Assembly (NCBI RefSeq): GCF_030272615.1
Contig: NC_081414.1
Coordinates: forward strand, 205,001 to 269,000
Origin: Cryptomeria japonica
Taxonomy: Eukaryota; Streptophyta; Pinopsida; Cupressales; Cupressaceae
DNA length: 64,000 bases
Direction: 5' to 3'
Within the stretch, counting starts at the first letter, position 1. Each line of letters begins with the position of its first letter. Of the stretch, positions 1 through 11,790 are shown in pieces. The notes beneath the pieces were generated by a model. It did not search any database. It was not told the DNA's origin and was given only the letters and a program-made list of their open reading frames with translations. The translations under genes and the position numbers were made by a program.

Positions 1-426
1 CATTAATAAATTGGCTCTCATGCTTGAAGAAGAATCCTCCCCAAGTACCTTTTGCCTAATCCTTTTTGAGTCGATCAAGACTCTTAACTCACATCTTTAC
101 TTTACTTAGGGTCATTAGTCAACCCTTGGTGTAAGAGAGGCTTTTTAATCATCTTTCCTAGGTCTAAATTCTACCCAACTTGGTCATTACCTTGCTTGTG
201 GTTTCATCCACCACCTAAAATCCTCATCCAAGGACTAAGGTGTCAAATCCTAATCAAATCCGGGCTCTAATCCAAGAACCCCACCAATCAACAAAATCCT
301 TTGTCATCAAAGACAAAATCCAAAATTCCACAAATATCTTGCTAAGTCCTTTCATCACAAATTTCTTCCTCCAAGCTTTTCTAAGGTTATTTGTGTATGG
401 TCACAACTTGATCCCAAAAAAAAAAG
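1..426 (+). other. Leader sequence upstream of gag, element A
   Basis: No coding signal is convincing here. The stretch is CT- and A-rich and ends in a run of A just before the gag ATG at 427. It is read as the untranslated leader of element A. Neither the primer-binding site nor any 21-bp repeat like that of elements B and C is visible in the part present. Confidence 0.5.
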
Positions 427-2737
427 ATGGTTGAACAACAATATGGCATGTCGGACATTAGTGTCCTATATGAAGATCCCACGCAAGATCCTACACAAAG
501 TGGGCAACCTAGCAGTCAAGATCAAAGCCAAAATCCTAGCATGGTTAGCCAAGATGAACTCTCCCCGGAAGTGCAAACTTTTCTAGCAAACTCTTATAAC
601 CAAGAGATGATTGAAAAGTTCATCCAACACAATCCTACTGCACTTCTAAAGACTCTCCTTGAAAATGGAGCTCAACTTCCACCTGAATTTGATAAATCCA
701 CCCTCGGCCAACAACCACAAGGAGACCTTGCTCCCTCACAAAGTGTTGCACCTATTATCCAAACTCAATCAATTGTAGCCCCACCAATCATCCAAGCTCA
801 ATCAATGCCACCTGCGGCGCCTCCCACCATGGTCTCCATCCCACCTCCTTCCTCTTTACTATCTATACCACTATCAAATCTGATCATCTATTCTCCAACA
901 CGCTTCTATGCCATCTCCTTCCATTCAACCACATATTTCTATCCCACAAAATTCTCTTCCCACCAACAATGTCGCAAATTTTATTCGGGCCGTACTCAAT
1001 CCCATCACAATAGTTTGCGGACCGCAACCAACTATCACACAAATCCTTGCAACATCAGTCCTCACATCCCATGTTCTCGCCTCCTCATCATATCTATACA
1101 TTGGTGGTGGTGCACCTTCCTTGACTCATCCGATTCTTGGGGCAAATACAATTCATCATTATCAAACTCCACAACAAGATCTCATCAAGGAAATTCAAGA
1201 CATGAAAAATATCATCAAGGACATGAAAGAAGGGACTAACAAGAGAAAATCTTACTCATTTGAGGAATTTTGTCCTTGTCCTTACAACCCGTCCATATCA
1301 GTTGCACCTTACCCTCCAGGATTTGAGATCCCTAAATTCACCAAGTATGAGGGCAAAGGATACCCCTGCGACCATGTCTGGGAATTTCACATTTTATGTC
1401 AAGAAGTCTCCTATAGTGACCTGTATCTTCACAGACTCTTTCCCAAGAGTCTCATAGGAGATGCCCTGGCATGGTCCTCATCTCTACCACGAGGCTCCAT
1501 TGTCTCCTTTCTAGACTTGGCAGAGAAATTTGTGGCCCACTATGCTTACAACATGGCTAATGACGTTTCTATGATGGACCTATGTAACACAAAACAAAGG
1601 CCCAGAGAGACTTTCGCCAACTTCCTACAAAGATGGTGACATCTTATCAAGAAATTCCAGTGGGACATGCCAGAACAACATCAAATCGAATTATTTCAAA
1701 AGAACTTGGTGCCTAAACTTTCAAGACCCTTGACATTCCAATGTATCAAATCCTTCCAAAAATTGACCGATAAGGGCCTTGCTCTTGAACGTGTCTTGTT
1801 GGAGGAAGGAACCTTGAAACATTACCAGAAATCGACACAAAGTTCTTCCTCTTATCATAACGACAAGCCAAAATTCTGGTCTAAAAACAAAAATGTGGTC
1901 AATGATGGTGTAACTGATGCAAAGCGGGTCCAAACAGTGGCTGCTCCCCAAAAATCCACCACCAATAATCATCAATTCAACAATCAAAACAACCAAAATC
2001 AATCACAAAAGCCTCACAACAATGTTTCAGTCCAGGGACGACCACCCTAATCAAATAACAGGACTGCAAGAGATTTCACTCCTCTTGCTGAGCCTATTGA
2101 AATGGTGTTTCAAAAACTTGTCCAAGCAGGCGTAGTGGTCTTTTCGATCACTCGCCCGTTTGACCCCAATCAACCCAAACCTAGATGGTATAATGAGAAT
2201 GAGTATTGTGAGTATCATTGTATCAAGGGACATGACACACGAAAGTGCATGAAGCTCAAAATCTACATACAAGATCTCATTGATAGGGATGAGATTGAAT
2301 TAGCAAACGCAAAACCTGGTAATAACAATGACAAACTTAAAAGATACCAGGAACCATTCCCGAAGCATGATAAAGGAAAAGGGTCATCATCTAACTCAGT
2401 GGGTTATGACTACACCAATCACATAACCGGATTTGACTCTTTAATGGGTCGCATCGAGCCCGTAGACAACCATGTTAACGTCATAACCGTCCAAGGAGTT
2501 AATCCTCCCCCTCCCCAAAGCAGACCAGACCCTACTAGGATAGTCATTCAAGGCGCCATGCCTTCAACCTCCCATCCCCAAAATGACTGTAATGTAACCA
2601 CACATCGAGGAAAAGTCACCATCCAAGGAGTTCCTCCCCCACCAAACCCCCCACCCATGTCTTCCACCCGCCGATATGACCTCCTGGACCAACTTGGGAA
2701 GACCCCTGCACAGATTTCCATTCTAGAACTTCTCTAG
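427..2737 (+). pseudogene. gag: gag polyprotein, element A (disrupted)
   Basis: Gag forms the particle that packages element RNA in the cytoplasm. The first ATG with a long open frame is at 427 and opens a Gln/Pro-rich N-terminal region. The frame then shifts between about 860 and 910. The second frame carries the retrotransposon gag core (about 1260-1640), recognisable by the WEFH, GDALAWSS and FLQRW motifs. A TGA follows FLQRW where relatives have Arg, as expected from a CGA to TGA change. A second stop is at 2048-2050. A zinc-knuckle-like CEYHCIKGHDTRKC motif lies near 2210-2250, followed by a Pro-rich tail ending in TAG at 2735. The protease follows in the same frame, as in elements with one gag-pol frame. 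Confidence 0.8.
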
Positions 2738-3565
2738 ACTTCCCCTGTGCATAAGGAAATTTTGGAACAAGCCCTCCTTGAGTCTCGCGTTCCTGATAAC
2801 ATCAATGCTACTCAATTCCAAGCTCTCATTGGAAACCTTGTTGCCCAGTAGCACCTTGTATTTACCTCCAAAGATGCTCCTGCAAATGAAGATCACAACA
2901 AACCTTTGCACATTGAAGCCCTTATCCAAAAACACAAGGTCAAACGTATTTTGATAGATGGTGGATCCAGACTTAATCTATGTACATATAAGTTAATAAA
3001 ACAATTGGGACTTTCTGAGGACTTGGTAAACACATCAGGAAGGATCACCATAAAAGCATATGATGATGCAGAGAGAGTTTCGAAGGGCATGATCACCTTA
3101 CCTCTTCAAGTGGGACCTATTACGATTGAAACCCCTTGCCAAGTACTAGACCTTGATCTCCCCTATAATATTTTCCTCGGGCGGCCATGGATTCACTCCT
3201 TGCAGGTCATACACTCCACCTATCACCAATGCATCAAATTCCCCTATAATGGAAGAGAGATCACTATCAAAGGTGATCCCCAACCTTTTCAATATTGCAA
3301 ACTATTAGAGGGGAAGCATCTGTATCATTGCCCACTAAATAGACCCTCGCCAATGCTTCCATCTGACACATCAAATGTTGCCTCCACTTCATTCCAACCA
3401 GATAATCAAATCAAGATCTTGGATAATGGCTATGGAGAATACAAATTGGAGGACGTCTTATTAATAGGCAACCTCCCTCTCTCTCCTAAGTCATTTGGCA
3501 AACCGAAAGAGCTCAAAAAGGACCCGAAACCAGTCATGCAATGTCAAAACACCACCTTCCAGTAA
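2738..3565 (+). pseudogene. aspartic protease region, element A
   Basis: The retroviral-type aspartic protease cuts the gag-pol polyprotein. It lies in the gag frame after the TAG at 2735, with another stop (TAG) near 2848. The active-site motif reads LIDGGSRLN (near 2950-2975), the form DGG(S) usual in this lineage. The flap and C-terminal part include the YNIFLGRPW motif near 3165-3190, a strong family marker. The frame ends in TAA at 3563. The downstream reading continues in the same frame into a G-patch, so this is one original polyprotein with point-mutation stops. Confidence 0.75.
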
Positions 3566-5251
3566 TGGGGCCCACTTGATGAAAAGAGCCTCGAAGCAGA
3601 TATCTCTTCATGGCTGTATCGGGAAGAGGATGAAGATCCAGCAATAATATCCAAAAAAATGTATCCAAAAGCATCAGTCATAGTTGAAAAAATGGGTTAG
3701 AAAGGACATGGCCTGGGACCAGAGGAGAAAGGAAGAAAAGCACCCATAAATACTATCTCCTACAAATACAACAGAGGCTTGGGGTACACCCCAGTGCCTA
3801 AGATTACTATCGCTAGTGCCCCTTCTAGTCCTTCTTTGGATATCAAAAGTGCTTATGAAGAGAAGTTCCACGAAATGCCTTATGAATACAAAAAAGATAT
3901 ATTCTTTAACGCTCACATCAATACCATTTCCACCATACCCCCTTCCACCTCACACGAGCTACATCTTGTCCATCCTGAACTCATAGATTGGGTCCAACGA
4001 GACAAACCCACATTAGACATTTGTGCTGATGATAATGCTCTTATTACTCTCCTGACGATGCAAAATCTAGAAAGTTGTAACAAAGTCGAGGGCATTCAAC
4101 TACATGAAAAGGGATACTTTGGTAGTCAGGTCAATGCCCTTAGCCGTAAAAAAGATAATCAAAGCAAAAAACATGATTCCCTAGGTGAAAACCCCTCTGA
4201 GGCACCTTTGGATGAGCAAAAAATAAAAACAAAGGGCGTATCCAAAAGTGAAAACCTGGAAATGGTACTTGACGATGAGGGACTTGACCTCCCTACCATT
4301 GGTTACCTTCCACAGGACAGATCAAATTTACTGATAGAAGAAACAGACAGCATCAACATGGGCACCAAAGTCATCCCACAAAATGTTCTCATTGCTAAAA
4401 CCCTCGCGGAAAAAGAGAAACAAGATTTTATCAACTTCCTTACAGAGGTAAAAATCAATTTTGCATGGTCTTATGTCAATATGCCAGGGTTGGATCCTGC
4501 CTTGGTGGTTCACAATCTTGCTGTCTGCCCAGATGCAAAACCTGTAAAACAAAAATTGCGCAAAATGCACCCACATATTGCACTCCTGGTCAAGGCGGAA
4601 CTCCAAAAGATGTTAGATGCGGAATTCATCAAACCAATAGACTACGTTGAATGGGTTTCCAACATTGTACCTATCGACAAACCAGCTAGGGGCATCCGCA
4701 TCTGCACAAATTTCCTAGTTCTAAATAGAGCTTGTCCTAAAGATGATTTCCCGCTCCCTAATATAGATATGATTGTGGACCTTACAGCAGGACATGAGAT
4801 GCTGTCATTTATGGATGGATTTTCCGGATACAACCAAATCAGGATTGTAGATGAGGATCAACATAAAACTGCATTCACAACACCGTGGGGTACCTTTTGT
4901 TATCGAGTCATGCCTTTTGGTCTCAAAAATGCAGGAGCTACATATCAATGTGCCATGACAACAATTTTTCATGACCTCTTACACAAAATTATGGAGGACT
5001 ATGTGGATGATCTGCTAGGAAAATCTAAGACAAGGCAAGAACACATTCCCATTCTAAAGCAGATCTTTGAAAGATTAGAAAAGTACAAACTACGTCTGAA
5101 TCCCAAAAAGTGTATATTTGGAGTCACGTTGGGAAAATTATTAGGATTCATTGTTTCCCATGGAGGCATCGAGGTCGATCCGGCAAAAGTAAAAGCTATC
5201 ATGGAAATGCCTCCACCAAAAACTCTCAGACAACTACGCAGTCTCCAGTGA
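3566..5251 (+). pseudogene. G-patch linker and reverse transcriptase, element A
   Basis: This region copies element RNA into DNA. A G-patch lies first, near 3680-3750, with the motif GHGLGPEEKG. The Trp before it is a TAG stop, consistent with a TGG to TAG change. A linker of about 270 residues follows, then RT from about 4540. Motifs in order are FIKP, SNIVPIDKP, CPKDDFPLPNID, FMDGFSGYNQI with the catalytic Asp kept, MPFGLKNAGATYQ, and YVDDLLGKS with both Asp kept. The usual CTDF(R) motif reads CTNF, so a conserved Asp has become Asn. The frame ends at TGA (5249) inside the LRSLQGRLQ motif, followed by a further stop and a frameshift before the RNase H. Confidence 0.88.
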
Positions 5252-6225
5252 AAACTATAATCTGTTACTCTTTATATCACAACTAGCAGATAAGTGTCAT
5301 CCATTTGCACACCTCCTACACAAGGACATGAAATTCAAATGGGACTACTTATGCCAAAAGTCCTTTGAGAAACTAAAAGAATATCTAGCATCACCTCCAG
5401 TATTGATGCCTCCTACTCTTGGGAAACCCCTTATTTTGTATATATGTGCTACTGCAGTACCATTGGGGGCATTATTGGCACAGACAGATGACCAAGGAAA
5501 AGAACATGCCATTTACTACATCAGTCGAACACTGGTAGGGTATGAACTCAATTATACCCCCATTGAAAGAGCATGCTTGGCATTGGTGTTTAGCACACAA
5601 AAATTCTGGCACTATATGCTAAACAACAAAACAAAACTAATTGCTAAAATTGATCCACTCAAATATCTCTTGTCAAAAGCTGCTCTCACTGGCAGAACCG
5701 CTAAATGGGTCATGATCTTAAGCAAATTTGACATTGAATATGTGGACAGAAAGGCAATCAAGGGACAAGTCATTGCAGATCAGTTGGTTGAAGCTCCACT
5801 TCCAAGTGACCATCCTCTTCTCACAGAATTACCAAATGAGATCATCATGGTTGTTACCACATCCTTCACATGGCGATTGTACTTTGATGGCTCCTGCACC
5901 CAAAATGGATCGAGCGCAGGAATATTATTGGTCACACCTCAAGGAGATGGCATCCTAAAATCATACAAGATAGCCTTTACATGTACCAACAACATATCAA
6001 AATACGAGGCTCTCATCACAGGTTTGCGCTTGGCTATCCACTGGAAAATAAAGGAGTTACAAGTCTATGGCGATTCCCAGCTCGTCATAAAACAAGTCAA
6101 TGATGAGTACCAGACAAAAGATGATAAACTCCTTCCCTACCATACCATGGTTGAATATCTAAAGCAATATTTCATGGAAATCAAGTTTGATCAAATCCCA
6201 TGAACAAACAATAGGGCTGCAGATG
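5252..6225 (+). pseudogene. RNase H and second (RVT_3-type) RNase H, element A
   Basis: The open part starts at 5328 after a short frameshifted patch. The first RNase H domain, about 5330-5690, shows the Ty3 connection features: KCHPFAHLL just upstream, then an LGALLAQ-like core, YYISRTL, ELNYTPIE and WHYML. The second domain begins near 5870 with YFDGS and continues with SKYEALITGL, VYGDSQLV and, after a TGA at 6201, NRAADAMATI. These carry the Asp, Glu, Asp, Asp set of an RNase H active site. Two RNase H domains in a row identify the Tat lineage. All four acidic residues are kept although the frame is broken. Confidence 0.82.
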
Positions 6226-7607
6226 CAATGGCCACCATTGGCTCCCTCCTTCAAATGCCAGCACACAGTCAGAAGTGCGAGTTCTTGGTCGAGCAATTGT
6301 TTATACCAGCATATGTCCTACCAGAGTCTGAAATGGTGTGTGTTCTCATTGGTCCCGAGTCCCCTTGGTACCAAGAAACCATCATTTTCCTCAAGACAAC
6401 ACCATTCCCCCAAATCTCACCAAAACCCAACAACAAACATTCATTCGTCGATGTGCTCGTTACACCATCCTTGGAGACACCTTGTTCAGAAGGCATTTTG
6501 ATGGTTCCCTCCTAAGGTGTTTAGATAAACAAGAAGCGGAATGGGCATTACGCAAAGTACACGAGGGCATCTGTGGGGCACACTCAAGTGGGCTCACATT
6601 GGCTAAATTTTTTTTGAGAACAGGATACTATTGGCCTAAAATGGAAGTAGATGCATACAACTATGTGAAGAAATGTATCCCTTGCTAGCAACATGGTGAC
6701 AAGATTCATGCACCGTCACAAGAATTGCAGCCATTTATTACGCCATGGCCCTTCTCACAGTGGGGGCTCGATCTCATTGGGAAAATTCACCCTCCATCTT
6801 CCAACAGACATAAATTCATTATCACTGCCACAGAGTATTTCACCAAATGGGTGGAGGCTATCCCTCTTACTTTTACCACTGGCAAACAAATATCCAAATT
6901 CATCTTGAACTACCTAATCTGCCAATATGGCATCCCAAAAGTTATTTACAGATAATGGCAGACAATTTAAAAACCAGGATGTCAAAGAACTCTGCCAAAA
7001 ATTCAACATCCAACATCACTTTTCCACTCCATATTACCCCCAAGGCAATGGCCAATCTGAGGCTTCTAACAAAACCCTAATAAAAATCCTCAAAAAGACA
7101 GTCAATGAAGCTGGCCATGATTGGCACCTTCAACTCCATCCCGCTTTGTGGGCCTACCGCACCCCCACAGGCGCCACCCCTTATTCCTTGGTCTTTGGCT
7201 CTGAAGCCATCCTTCCCCTTGAGATCAAGATCCCCTCTCTAAGGGTATCACTACAAAATATCTTACCAGATGAGGAATACAGAATTGGCCGCTTACAAGA
7301 ACTAGAATTGTTAGATGAAAGGCGCCTCAAGGCCTTGAATCATCTCTGGGTATATCAAAACCGTCTACGCATGAGTTATCATAAAAAAGTCAGAACCCGA
7401 GAATTCCAGATTGGTGATCGTGTCCTTATGGAGAATCAGAAAAATCTACAAGAAAGAGAAAAGAAAGGCAAGTTCGAGCCTAATTGGCTTGGACCATATG
7501 TAATCATAGTAAAATATGGATCAGGAGCTTATCAGTTGGCTACTCCTAAAGGTGATCCTTTGGATAATCCAATGAATATCATGCACCTCAAAAGATTTTA
7601 TGCCTAG
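6226..7607 (+). pseudogene. integrase, element A (frameshifted)
   Basis: Integrase inserts the DNA copy into the genome. The zinc-binding N-terminal part lies near 6440-6700 and ends in CIPC followed by TAG where relatives have Gln. The core begins near 6750 with WGLDLIGKIH (first Asp). A frameshift near 6950 breaks the strand before LFTDNGRQFKN (second Asp). The GNGQSEASNK motif carries the catalytic Glu. The C-terminal part has the LGPYVI and MHLKRFY motifs and ends at TAG 7605-7607. All three catalytic acids are kept, but two stops or shifts make it non-functional. Confidence 0.87.
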
Positions 7608-9165
7608 TCCTCAAAAAATCAAAAAAATCAAAAATTAAAAAAAAATCAAAAAATCAAAAAAATCAAAAAAAAAAAAATTAAAAAAAAACAAACAATTCGT
7701 TCACCAGTGAAAACCACTTTGTGGCGCTACGGACAAGTACCTTGGTGAAAACCTCCATGCAGGTGCCAAGGTAAACAACCGGATCCACTGTCTGCAAATC
7801 ACCTGCCATCCAATCCACCCATTCGCAACATTCCTTCTCTTCCGCCTCCTAATAAAACACGTGTATGATGATAAGTCTTTGCCTAAGTCATGAACAAGGA
7901 ATGTCCCATTAAACTGAGCTTTTATGCCTCTCTGTAAGCTCCAAGAACTCTTGAGAAACAATCCCAAGTCCGCAGGTCACTTTCCAAAACCATAAAATCA
8001 CTTGCCTAAATCCACAAGTCCACTTTGCTCTAGGGATGATTCCTTCCCTCGCCTGGCAACCTAGTCCTCCATCTTGGTCCTACTCTTGGCAAGAGATATC
8101 ATTTGGTCATAGAAGAATTGACTTGTTAGATTTTGTCGGATCTTTTCATTTAGACTTGCATCTTGCCCTACGACTACAACTATCTACGACTGCCTGGCTT
8201 TGCCATATCCAGGTATGTTACAATAGGCGCATACTGGGGCATATTTTCATAGCATGGCATGTTTGGATCTCTCTTGTATAAACTGACAATTTGGTATTAG
8301 TGTTTGTCAACACCTACCCTTTCGTGTACAAGAGTTATCGATGTGTTTGAGGGTCTCCTTGCACGTACCCACAACTCTGTATCAGTGTTTCTTAACATTT
8401 GCAGAGCTGTGTATAAGGAATTCCTGTTTATCTGAGAGTCAGTCCATGCCTTGGGTTTCTCATGGCATCCTGATTTCTATAATCAGTGGTGCAAGTCACC
8501 CAGGGCAATATCAAACTAGGTTGGCTCTCCACATTTGTTGCGCACAAAATCTCACCATCATTCCATAAAATCCTAAACTCGATAATCCCATGGAGTTCGA
8601 AATTTCCCCCATTTCCCATCTATTCCATATTCTCCTATCTTAGATCGTTGCGAGCGCCTCGCCTAATCTTGACCCCTATTTCTAGCCCTAAAATTTACCT
8701 AAAATCAAAAATTTCAAATGAGAGATAAACCTACTCACCGGTGGTCCATAGCTCGTCGGTCAGTCGAAACGTCAGATCCTCTTAGCACCATGATCGCGAA
8801 TTAGAATGTGATCCATCTCTCCTTCTCTTCTTCTTCGCTCTGAGTAGCTCCAAGGCTTGTGTGTGTAACAATGACCCCTCATTGGGCCCGTTGTGGCTTA
8901 TATGGGCCCCCGTGAGGGCCCATTTTCCTCCGCGGTCTCACATCTCCTATTCTTCTTTCCAAATTCTTCACGACTGCTTCATATTTCTTCCTCATTTATC
9001 CCTTCCACCCTAATTCTTCTTCCTCTATTTTCGAGAATTTTTCGTCTTTTTCCAAAAAAATTCTCTAGGGGGCATACACCTCCCATGCTTTACATTGGAG
9101 CATCTTTTTCTTCTTCTATCTTCTACACATCACCAAATTTGTCACTGCGTAAAAGAGGGGCAAAA
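7608..9165 (+). other. 3' internal non-coding region and polypurine tract, element A
   Basis: An A-rich stretch (7610-7690) directly after integrase has an equivalent in element B. The remainder has no recognisable protein, and the short open frames show no motif. It ends in a purine run, AAAAGAGGGGCAAAA, at 9151-9165. This lies directly before the LTR start, as expected for the primer of plus-strand synthesis. Confidence 0.7.
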
Positions 9166-10385
9166 TGTAGACACTTAAAAATAATTATTTTAATTATTTT
9201 TAATTCCTCACATAATTAATTAATTAATTATGTTAATTCAAATTCTCCTCAATATTAATTAAATATAATTAATATTGTCACTATAGTATGTGACTGATTT
9301 ATTTAATAAATCAATCCCTTTCTTTATTCTTCTAAAAAATTAAATCCTCACAAATCTTCCTCTTAGCTAATTAATTTCAATTAGTTAGTTAACCTACATG
9401 ATTCCTATAAATCATCTTCTTAATTCATCATTAACCTAATAAAGTCTTCTAGAAACTCACTTAACCTTATTCTTCTAATTTTTTATTCCCTCCACTCATT
9501 CTCTCTCCTAGTCAAATCCTCCTACAAATCCTATCTCACCTAACCTTTCCTCTAATCCCCCTCCTAATGAGTTGCTAGTGACTAATCATCATGATTAGTC
9601 ACAAAGTCAACCCCTTGTCCCTTCTATCCAACCACTAGCTTTAAATGCTCTTTTCCTAGGTGAATGTGAGATTTTCAAAATCTCACATTCCTCTAGGCAT
9701 CTCCTCTCCCAAGGAATTTTTAATTCCTTCTTATTCCTCCAATCCCCATGATCATCCCTTTTTGGAGAATTTTAAATTCCTCCTCCCCATTCTTCAAGGA
9801 ATGTCTCATCCCTTGCTCTTCTCAAGGCACATTGGGAAGTCTTCCCAATGTACCTTGAGGAGTGTGGAGACAAGAAATGCCTTTAAGGCATATCTCTTTT
9901 TCTCCACACCCTCTCTTGGGCCTTGTGTGAGCTCACAAACAATCCTAGCCCTCCATTTTTCCTCTCCTCTTCTTGTAAATTGAGGACTCCGTCCCTTCAT
10001 TCTTCATCTCCAAGCTTAGTAATCTTATGCTGCCCTTTTGAGCCTAGGAAAATCATCTTAGCAACCTTACCATGTCAAAATCATCTCTCATCCATACTTA
10101 ATCATCTCATCCCCATCGTCCTTCAAGATCCATCTCATTTGTGCATAACATAGGAGAGCCATCCACATCAAGCAAGCAAGAGGAGCACATCAAGTGGAGC
10201 ATCATCCAAGGGCGCCTTCACTTCATCAAGCTCCATCTGAAGGAGAAGGTAAGATAGCAAGGTATAAGAATCGTCTTCATGTTATTTTTATGTGATTTGG
10301 TTTATGCTTCATCTTCTTATGTTTTTAGTGTTTGATTTGCATATTAACAATCCTATCCACCTTGCTTTATTTTCCCCTCTTCATG
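9166..10385 (+). repeat. 3' LTR of element A
   Basis: The LTR starts with TG in TGTAGACACTTAAAA straight after the polypurine tract. The first 130 bases are AT-rich with attaattaa palindromes, like the starts of the other LTRs in this window. The 3' edge is not fixed: no CA plus target duplication could be placed before the microsatellite at about 10386. Confidence 0.65.
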
Positions 10386-10545
10386 TTTATATATAAATAT
10401 ATACATACATATGTATATACGTATGTATATATATGTATATGTGTGTGTATATATATGTGTGTGTGTGTGTGCGTGTATATATATATATGTATATGTATAT
10501 ATATATGTATATGTGTATATATATGTATATATATATATATTGTAT
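10386..10545. repeat. TA/TG/CA-type microsatellite
   Basis: Alternating TATATG, TGTGTG and TATATA tracts cover about 160 bases. Long open frames in several phases here are only by-products of the simple repeat. Confidence 0.9.
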
Positions 10546-11303
10546 ATGGTGAAAATGGATAACAATAATAACGATATTGAAAGGCTAAATGAATTCAACC
10601 ACAAAAACCCTAGCCTAACAACAACAAAGATCCACCATAACATATGAAGATGACCTAAGACAATGCAAATCAAATGAAATCACAAAGATTATGCCATCAC
10701 ATGTCCAATAGGGTTTGGATCTCCATTCTTCCTATCTCCATTGATCTTGCTTGATGTATTTGCTCTTAGATTTTATGTGCACAAGAGCTCAACAAAGAAC
10801 GGAATGTGGTTGTAAGTAGGATCGCATATGCCAAGTGTAGTCAAGTGTATAAAATTGATTAGGGTTGATAATGAAGGAAGCATCCTCTTATATAGAAGAC
10901 ACTATATGAAATGGAGGGATAAGATTGAGAGGTGTAAAAGGAGGTCGGCTATGATTAGAGGGTAGGTAAAAGAAATAATAAAATAATGAAAGGGGTAGGT
11001 AGTGTATGAATTAAGAGATGAATGACATATGTCATGGGTAGAAAAGGCCAATGAATTAATTAAATAAATAAAGATTTATTTAATTAATAGAAGAAATGGG
11101 GTCAATTAAATAAATAAGATATTTATTTAATTTAGGAAAAGGGTAATTTAAATAAATAAATGTATTTATTTAAATGAGAAATAAGGCTAGAAGAGGATAA
11201 ATGAATTAATTAAATAAATAAAGATTTATTTAATTAATAGAAGAATTAGGCTAAAGTAATTAAATAAATAAAATATTTATTTAATTAGACTGGACAATTT
11301 TAG

Positions 11304-11312
<9 letters not shown>
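10546..11312 (-). repeat. LTR fragment in minus orientation
   Basis: Read on the minus strand it begins TAGACACCTAAAATTG, close to the TGTAGACACTTAAAA start of the element A LTR. Several attaattaaataaataaag-type palindromic modules follow. The 3' part is cut by the microsatellite at 10545. It lies where the 3' LTR of element B would be expected, but its sequence differs from the 5' LTR at 26010-27065. It may be that LTR after divergence, or a piece of a separate insertion. Confidence 0.55.
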
Positions 11313-11390
<78 letters not shown>

Positions 11391-11481
11391 TATGTATATG
11401 TATACATACATACACATACAGATACATATACATATACATATATATATGTATATGTATATGTATCTGTATGTGTATGTATGT

Positions 11482-11518
<37 letters not shown>

Positions 11519-11715
11519 TACATATATATATGTATATATATGTAGATATATATACATATATCTACATATATATATGTATATATATGTAGATATATGTTTA
11601 TATATCTACATATATATACATATATATATATATATGTATATATGTATATATGTATATATATCTACATATATATATGTATATATATGTAGATATATGTATA
11701 TATATCTACATATAT

Positions 11716-11747
<32 letters not shown>

Positions 11748-11790
11748 GTAGATATATGTATATATATACATATATATGTATATATATAAG
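11303..11790. repeat. Long TATACA/TGTATA microsatellite
   Basis: About 490 bases of alternating pyrimidine-purine DNA, mainly (TA)n, TATACA and TGTATA with occasional TAGATA. Much of it is self-complementary. No coding content is supported. Confidence 0.93.

Larger units (their letters stand above)
1..10385 (+). mobile_element. Ty3/gypsy Tat-type LTR retrotransposon (element A), 5' end outside window
   Basis: The protein order on the plus strand is gag, aspartic protease, G-patch, reverse transcriptase, RNase H, a second RNase H of the RVT_3 type, and integrase. A doubled RNase H is the hallmark of the Tat lineage of plant Ty3/gypsy elements. The 5' LTR and primer-binding site lie left of the window. 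The 3' LTR starts at 9166 after a polypurine tract. The reading frame is broken by several stops and at least three frameshifts, so the copy is dead. The right edge is approximate because the LTR runs into a TA/TG microsatellite. Confidence 0.88.

Noticed and set aside
908-1639. A separate small gene inside gag of element A
   Set aside because: It is the gag core in the second frame after a frameshift, as shown by its motifs and its continuation into the zinc-knuckle region.
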